Assembly (NCBI GenBank): GCA_012744295.1
Contig: JAAYIB010000081.1
Coordinates: 1 to 9,355, forward strand
Source: Acholeplasmataceae bacterium
Lineage (GTDB): Bacteria; Bacillota; Negativicutes; Acidaminococcales; Acidaminococcaceae
Direction of reading: 5' to 3'
DNA length: 9,355 nucleotides
Shown here: piece by piece, positions 5,424 through 9,355 of the stretch
How positions within the stretch are numbered: the stretch's first letter is position 1
How the letters are laid out: the number at the start of each line of letters is the position of its first letter
Program-made: the position numbers and the translations under genes
Notes under the pieces: generated by a model
Database searches by the model: none
Told to the model about the DNA's origin: nothing
Seen by the model: the letters and a program-made list of their open reading frames with translations, nothing else

Positions 5424-6680
5424 TCAGCATTGCCGGGAGTCGCTGCGCTTACGTATAAAGAAGGTATTAGCCACAAGCAGGGCATTCAGCAGCCAGAACA
5501 AAATTCCCAGCTGTATGTTGAAAAGTGTATGATCGGTCAGACCGCTGACCGCGATGCCGACCAATGACAGCATAAAACCCCGTCCAAAGCCTCGCCTCCA
5601 CGGTTCGGCGGCACTATAGGCCAAAAAAAAGGCTTCTCTAACAAGGAGCACAATGACCAGCAGAAATGCTAACAGGCCTTGTATTCCGAGCTCCGCCGTT
5701 ATGTTCAGAAACAGGTTGTGGCAGTGGTACATCGGTACGTCAGGATTCTGCAGGAAGAAATCATAATCCGGAAAAGCAAACATATAGCCGTACCAGCCAA
5801 CGCCCCAGGGAGTATCGGCAATCATGGCCATCGTACTTTCAATATAGGAAAACCTTAAGGCAACAGAAGTGTCCTCCGCCTGAAAAATCGAAAGGAAGCG
5901 ATTCGCAAGAAGGTCCCAGGCAAAATAAGCAAGCAGGGCGCCTCCTCCTAAAAAGGGCATTAAGGCCTTGCGATAGAAAAAGGCTGCGTAAACAAACAAG
6001 ACAGCTATCAGGCTGACCCAGTTGCCTCGCGAAAAGGTCAGCAGCAGGCAGCCTGAAGCGGTAAGGAACAACAAAATCAGCGATAAGCGTCGTTTGCCGC
6101 CTGGCAGAGCAGAAAACAAACCAAGGCAGTACGCAACGGCCAGAATCAGGAAGGAGCCCAAGATATTCGGGTTCTGCAATGTTGAATAGGCACGCTGTTT
6201 CAATTCCGGGAACTGCGTGACATCAACCCAGTCGACATTAAATACAGCGGTTCCGGCAACATACTGGAAAATGCCGTAAGAAGCCACGATGAAGGCAGAC
6301 AAAAGAAAAGCCTTCAACAAAAACAGCGGCTGTCTTTTTTTACCCGTATAATTCAGAATCAGCCAGAAGGAGCCAAGATACTGTCCGACTACGTAAACAT
6401 AGTTATAAAAACTGGCAAAACGGTTTGCTGAAAAAACAAGCGACAAAAAACTGACTCCCAACAGAATCAACAGGGATGTTTTCAATCTTCCCTGCAGCAA
6501 CGACGGCTGCCGTTCATTTCGGCGGCGATAACGGTCAAAAAGGGCACAGGCCAGTGTTAGGACAAAAAGAACACTGCCCAGGTGTATGGAAAGCGGCAGC
6601 ACAAAAACATACAGTGCCAAAAGCCGAAACACTGTCTGCGCAAGGTCGAGCTTTTGCCAGCGGAATAATTGACCGTCCAT
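5424..6680 (-). CDS. O-antigen ligase/Wzy-family polytopic membrane protein
   Basis: This 418-residue, strongly hydrophobic protein has about ten to twelve predicted membrane spans between residues 17 and 407. A large hydrophilic loop follows residue 257 and carries the Wzy_C family signature: YHCHNLFLNITAELGIQGL (H321, N322, E330, G332). Other family-type spots are QNPNILG (170-174) and LTFSRGNW (214-221, R218). Members join or polymerise lipid-linked glycans at the outer face of the cytoplasmic membrane; the actual glycan here is unknown. In a diderm host it could act on lipopolysaccharide, but monoderm Bacillota also carry the family for teichuronic acid-like or capsule polymers. The ATG at 6680 follows GGGAGG. 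The gene stands alone between two intergenic gaps with a promoter in each. No functional link with the hydrogenase genes is evident. Confidence 0.85.
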   Translation of the reverse strand: MDGQLFRWQKLDLAQTVFRLLALYVFVLPLSIHLGSVLFVLTLACALFDRYRRRNERQPSLLQGRLKTSLLILLGVSFLSLVFSANRFASFYNYVYVVGQYLGSFWLILNYTGKKRQPLFLLKAFLLSAFIVASYGIFQYVAGTAVFNVDWVDVTQFPELKQRAYSTLQNPNILGSFLILAVAYCLGLFSALPGGKRRLSLILLFLTASGCLLLTFSRGNWVSLIAVLFVYAAFFYRKALMPFLGGGALLAYFAWDLLANRFLSIFQAEDTSVALRFSYIESTMAMIADTPWGVGWYGYMFAFPDYDFFLQNPDVPMYHCHNLFLNITAELGIQGLLAFLLVIVLLVREAFFLAYSAAEPWRRGFGRGFMLSLVGIAVSGLTDHTLFNIQLGILFWLLNALLVANTFFIRKRSDSRQC

Positions 6681-6764
6681 TTCATCCTCCCTGTTCTTTC
6701 CTAAAGACGCACCGCAGCTGTTTTGCGGGTATGTTTTTACCTTGGTTAAACGCGCTTTGGCGAG

Positions 6765-6773
6765 ATTATATCA
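6765..6773 (-). promoter_or_regulatory. Extended -10 promoter for the O-antigen-ligase-like gene
   Basis: In the 110-nt gap after folC the minus strand reads TGATATAAT, a perfect -10 with the extended TGn element. The expected -35 position, overlapping the folC stop, has only a poor match (TAGGCG), which is usual for extended -10 promoters. The start would lie near 6758, leaving a leader of roughly 78 nt before the ATG at 6680. Confidence 0.5.
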
Positions 6774-6790
6774 TTTTGCCTTCGGCGCGC

Positions 6791-8071
6791 CTACAGCGAC
6801 AGCAGCATTTTCTTGGCTTCTCCGACCAGATACAGCGAGCCGCAAACGCAAAGTACGTCTTCTTCCGAAAGCAGCGACCTTGCTTCCTGATAAGCGGCCT
6901 TTAAGTCATGCCGGACTTCGGCACCTTCTCCGAGCAATGCAGCTAAAGCCTCCGGCTCGGCAGCTCGTGCGCTTGCGTCGGCACGAACTGTAAAAATCAT
7001 GTCTTCATCGCGAAAAAGAATAGCGGCAACATCGGCAACGGCCTTATCACCCATCATTCCGAAAATGAAATGCTTTTTCCTGCCGGCATAATATTTATCG
7101 AGAGCCTTTCGCAGAACGAGCGCCCCCGCGGGATTATGGGCGCCGTCAAGAATGATATCCGGCTTCCTTGCAACCCTCTCCAGCCGGCCGGGCCAGCGAG
7201 TGGCAGCCACGCCCGCATGCAGGGCTTCTTCAGTAATGCGCGCGTCCTGCTTCGAGGCGATTTTTGCGGCAACAATCGCAGCGGCGGCATTGACAGCCTG
7301 ATGTGTTCCTGCCAGCTGCACTTCGTAGTTCGCATGATAGTTACCGGCGCTCAGCGTAAAAAGCTGGCCGTCCATGCTGTCAGAAATGTTCTGAACCGTA
7401 AAGGCCTCTCCAAAGATGTAAAGCGGAGCTTGCTTAAAAAGGGCCATCGCCTGAATCGGCCCCAAGGCCTCACCCTCGGCGGCCGTGACAACCGGAACAC
7501 CGTCCTTGATGATCCCGGCTTTCTGCATGGCAATCTCCTCGACTGTTTTGCCGCAGCGGTCAGTATGGTCAAGGCTGACGTTGGTAATGACGGATACAAC
7601 GGGCGTAATTACGTTGGTCGAATCCCAAAGTCCTCCCAGCCCGACCTCTATCACTGCATAATCAAGCTTCTGCAGAGCAAAATGCAGGAATGCCGCCGCG
7701 GTCAGCACCTCAAACTGTGTCGGCTGGGCAACGCCCCGCGCCACAACAGTTTCAGCCGCTCTTTTGACGGCCTTTATTGCCAGGGCAAACTCTTCGTTAT
7801 TTATCTCCTTGCCGTCAACTTCGATTCTTTCATTGTAGCTGACAAGATGGGGCGAAGTGAATTTACCGGTTCTGAGGCCGCCGGCCAGCAGTATGCCTGC
7901 TATCATGCTGGTGACCGAGCCCTTGCCGTTCGTGCCCGTCACATGAATCATTCTGACTTTTTGCTCAGGGTTGCCGAGTTCGCATAAAAGAGCTTCCATC
8001 CTCTCCATACCGAGGTTTATGCCGAATTTGCCCAAGTCTTCAAGATAGGCCAGCGTTTCAGTATAGTTCAT
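6791..8071 (-). CDS. folC: Bifunctional folylpolyglutamate synthase/dihydrofolate synthase
   Basis: The 426-residue protein is of normal length for FolC, a cytoplasmic Mur-ligase-superfamily enzyme that adds glutamate to folates (and to dihydropteroate) using ATP. Visible features are the P-loop HVTGTNGKGS (G46 to S52, K50), TSPHLVSYNERI (72-83), EVGLGGLWDSTN (142-153), SLDHT with H169, the AMQKAGIIK motif with K184 at the position of the carbamylated lysine, TRWPGRLE (291-298), and DGAHNP (309-314, H312) in the C-terminal domain. The usual GGRLDATN motif reads GGLWDSTN, an acceptable family variant. The ATG at 8071 follows GGGGAG with an 8-nt spacer. It lies 61 nt after valS, across a perfect hairpin. 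The valS-folC order is common in Bacillota. Confidence 0.97.
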   Translation of the reverse strand: MNYTETLAYLEDLGKFGINLGMERMEALLCELGNPEQKVRMIHVTGTNGKGSVTSMIAGILLAGGLRTGKFTSPHLVSYNERIEVDGKEINNEEFALAIKAVKRAAETVVARGVAQPTQFEVLTAAAFLHFALQKLDYAVIEVGLGGLWDSTNVITPVVSVITNVSLDHTDRCGKTVEEIAMQKAGIIKDGVPVVTAAEGEALGPIQAMALFKQAPLYIFGEAFTVQNISDSMDGQLFTLSAGNYHANYEVQLAGTHQAVNAAAAIVAAKIASKQDARITEEALHAGVAATRWPGRLERVARKPDIILDGAHNPAGALVLRKALDKYYAGRKKHFIFGMMGDKAVADVAAILFRDEDMIFTVRADASARAAEPEALAALLGEGAEVRHDLKAAYQEARSLLSEEDVLCVCGSLYLVGEAKKMLLSL

Positions 8072-8091
8072 CCTTATCTCTCCCCGCAGAT

Positions 8092-8128
8092 GGACAGCTT
8101 GGCGCGTAAAATCCGCGCCAAGCTGTCC
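8092..8128. other. Perfect 15-bp hairpin between valS and folC
   Basis: GGACAGCTTGGCGCG (8092-8106) and its exact reverse complement (8114-8128) flank a 7-base loop. In the minus-strand transcript the stem ends 7 nt before the folC ribosome binding site and is not followed by a U run, so it does not look like a classical terminator. A seven-T run at 8139-8145 lies on the wrong side for valS-to-folC transcription. Possible roles are transcript processing or stabilisation, a pause site, or a copy of a dispersed palindromic repeat; no second copy was seen in the window. Confidence 0.7.
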
Positions 8129-8132
8129 GTTG

Positions 8133-9355
8133 TCATAGTTTTTTTAAGTAAACGAGGCGTTCTGTTACCGCGTCCATCCTGATTGTAATGTCCGCGGCCT
8201 TGGCTTTCTCCTTGGCAACCACTGCTTCAGGCGCTTTTGCCAGAAAGCCTTCATTGCCGAGTTTGCCTTCTATTCTTGCCAATTCTTTGGCCATGCCTTC
8301 GATTTCCTTGTTTAAACGCTGAGTTTCCTTTTCGACATCAATCAGCCCCTTGAGCGGAAGATACACTTCAATGCCCCTTGTAACGGCAGTCATTGCATTA
8401 TCCGGTTTTACGGCTGTATCCGTCAGAATCTCCAATTCGTCTACTGAGGCAAGCTGCCTGATATAGGCTTCATTCTCACTTACAACCGGCTTCAGCTCGT
8501 CCGAGGCAAGAAGGATGGCGGGCACCTTGCGTCCCGGCGCGACATTGACCTCCGATCTCATGTTGCGAACGGCCTTGATTATCTCCATTATCGCAAGCAT
8601 GCTTTCTTCCGCGGCTTCATCAACAAGCGCCTCGGCATATTGCGGCCAGGCGGCGGTCATAATTGTATCTCCCTCATGGGGCAGGCACTGCCAGATTTCT
8701 TCGGTGATAAAAGGCATATACGGATGCAGCAGCTTCATGGCTGAACGCAAAACCTCGCACACAACGTGCTGAGCCGTTGCGCGCTCGGCAGGGCTGTCCG
8801 CATTATAAAGACGCGGCTTGGAAAGCTCGATATACCAGTCGCAGAACTCATTCCAGATGAACTCATAAATAAGTCTTCCCGCTTCGCCAAGCTCAAAACG
8901 GCCAAGCAGTTCCGTGACTTCTTTTTCCGTATGCTGCAGGCGCGACAATATCCATCTGTCGGCCAGCGTGTAGGGAGCGCGTGCCGCTTTTTCGTCGTAC
9001 CCCTCGAGATTCATCAGCACAAAGCGTGAAGCGTTCCAGATTTTATTGGCAAAATTGCGTGTTGCCTCGACACGTTCCCAGTAAAATCTCATATCATTGC
9101 CCGGCGTATTGCCTGTGATCAGCATGAACCTAAGCGTATCGGCGCCATAACGTTCAATGACTTCGAGAGGATCAATGCCGTTGCCCAGGGACTTGCTCAT
9201 CTTCCTGCCCTGGCTGTCGCGGACCAACCCATGAATAAATACCTTTTCAAAAGGAATTTCCTTCATGAATTCCATACCCATAACCAGCATACGGGCGACC
9301 CAGAAGAAAATTATGTCGTAACCGGTCACTAAAACGCTGGTTGGATAAAATTGTG
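8133..9355 (-). CDS. valS: Valyl-tRNA synthetase, C-terminal part (5' end outside the window)
   Basis: The frame is open to the window edge and reads QFYPTSVLVTGYDIIFFWVARM at its visible beginning, the conserved ValRS active-site region. The KMSKS loop follows (GRKMSKSLGN), then DPLEVIERYGADTLRFML, the anticodon-binding helical domain (SRLQHTEKEVTELLGRFELGEA; WNEFCDWYIELSKP), and a C-terminal coiled-coil arm (about the last 70 residues, LIDVEKETQRLNKEI...RLVYLKKL) that contacts tRNA-Val. About 407 of an expected 880 or so residues are visible; the HIGH motif and editing domain lie beyond position 9355. The enzyme charges tRNA-Val with valine in the cytoplasm. The stop is TGA at 8133-8135, and the transcript continues across a hairpin into folC. 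Confidence 0.97.
   Translation of the reverse strand, partial: QFYPTSVLVTGYDIIFFWVARMLVMGMEFMKEIPFEKVFIHGLVRDSQGRKMSKSLGNGIDPLEVIERYGADTLRFMLITGNTPGNDMRFYWERVEATRNFANKIWNASRFVLMNLEGYDEKAARAPYTLADRWILSRLQHTEKEVTELLGRFELGEAGRLIYEFIWNEFCDWYIELSKPRLYNADSPAERATAQHVVCEVLRSAMKLLHPYMPFITEEIWQCLPHEGDTIMTAAWPQYAEALVDEAAEESMLAIMEIIKAVRNMRSEVNVAPGRKVPAILLASDELKPVVSENEAYIRQLASVDELEILTDTAVKPDNAMTAVTRGIEVYLPLKGLIDVEKETQRLNKEIEGMAKELARIEGKLGNEGFLAKAPEAVVAKEKAKAADITIRMDAVTERLVYLKKL

Noticed and set aside
7070..7987. Plus-strand open frame of 305 codons within folC
   Set aside because: It is antisense to a clearly conserved folC; the translation has no recognisable domain and looks like mirrored codon bias.
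8139..8145. Seven-T run beside the valS-folC hairpin as an intrinsic terminator
   Set aside because: The T run follows the stem only in plus-strand reading, after 10 unpaired bases, and no plus-strand gene ends there.

Overview
All eleven supportable genes lie on the minus strand, so the biological reading order runs from the high coordinates to the low ones. The sequence looks like an anaerobic, H2-metabolising member of the Bacillota, of clostridial or Negativicutes type. The reasons are iron-sulfur hydrogenase-related genes in an arrangement typical of fermentative and acetogenic Bacillota, strong AGGAGG-type ribosome binding sites, and a valS-folC pair. A Wzy/O-antigen-ligase-like membrane protein is compatible with a diderm Negativicute but does not prove it. 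I cannot assign a genus.

Right part (about 5424-9355): the C-terminal part of valyl-tRNA synthetase (valS), then folC (folylpolyglutamate/dihydrofolate synthase), then a polytopic O-antigen-ligase-family protein. A perfect 15-bp hairpin without a downstream U tract sits between valS and folC. An extended -10 promoter (TGaTATAAT) lies between folC and the ligase gene.

Central part (1966-5275): a compact cassette that starts behind a good sigma-A-type promoter (TTTACA-17-TACAAT). In order it encodes a DRTGG-domain protein, an RsbW/SpoIIAB-like stand-alone ATPase, a [FeFe]-hydrogenase-like protein, a second DRTGG-domain protein and a PHP-domain metal-dependent phosphoesterase. The hydrogenase-like protein keeps the four cysteines that hold the H-cluster, but its proton-relay cysteine is alanine. 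Most junctions overlap (ATGA or a short overlap), so the five genes are probably one translationally coupled unit. I read it as a putative H2 or redox sensing and signalling module, resembling the group C/D 'sensory' hydrogenases.

Left part (1-1864): after a 101-nt gap with a 19-bp dyad come a NuoE/HydC-like [2Fe-2S] subunit, a GHKL ATPase with no phosphoacceptor domain, a small thioredoxin-fold [2Fe-2S] protein with only three of the usual four cysteines, and the N-terminus of a NuoF/HydB-like flavoprotein that runs off the window. This order is that of an electron-bifurcating (NAD- and ferredoxin-linked) [FeFe] hydrogenase operon. The catalytic hydA is expected just beyond position 1 but is not visible. 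Together, the sensor-like cassette appears to sit directly upstream of, and probably to be co-transcribed with, the hydrogenase it may control.

There is no gene-free stretch longer than 148 nt, and I saw no tRNA, rRNA, CRISPR array or insertion sequence.
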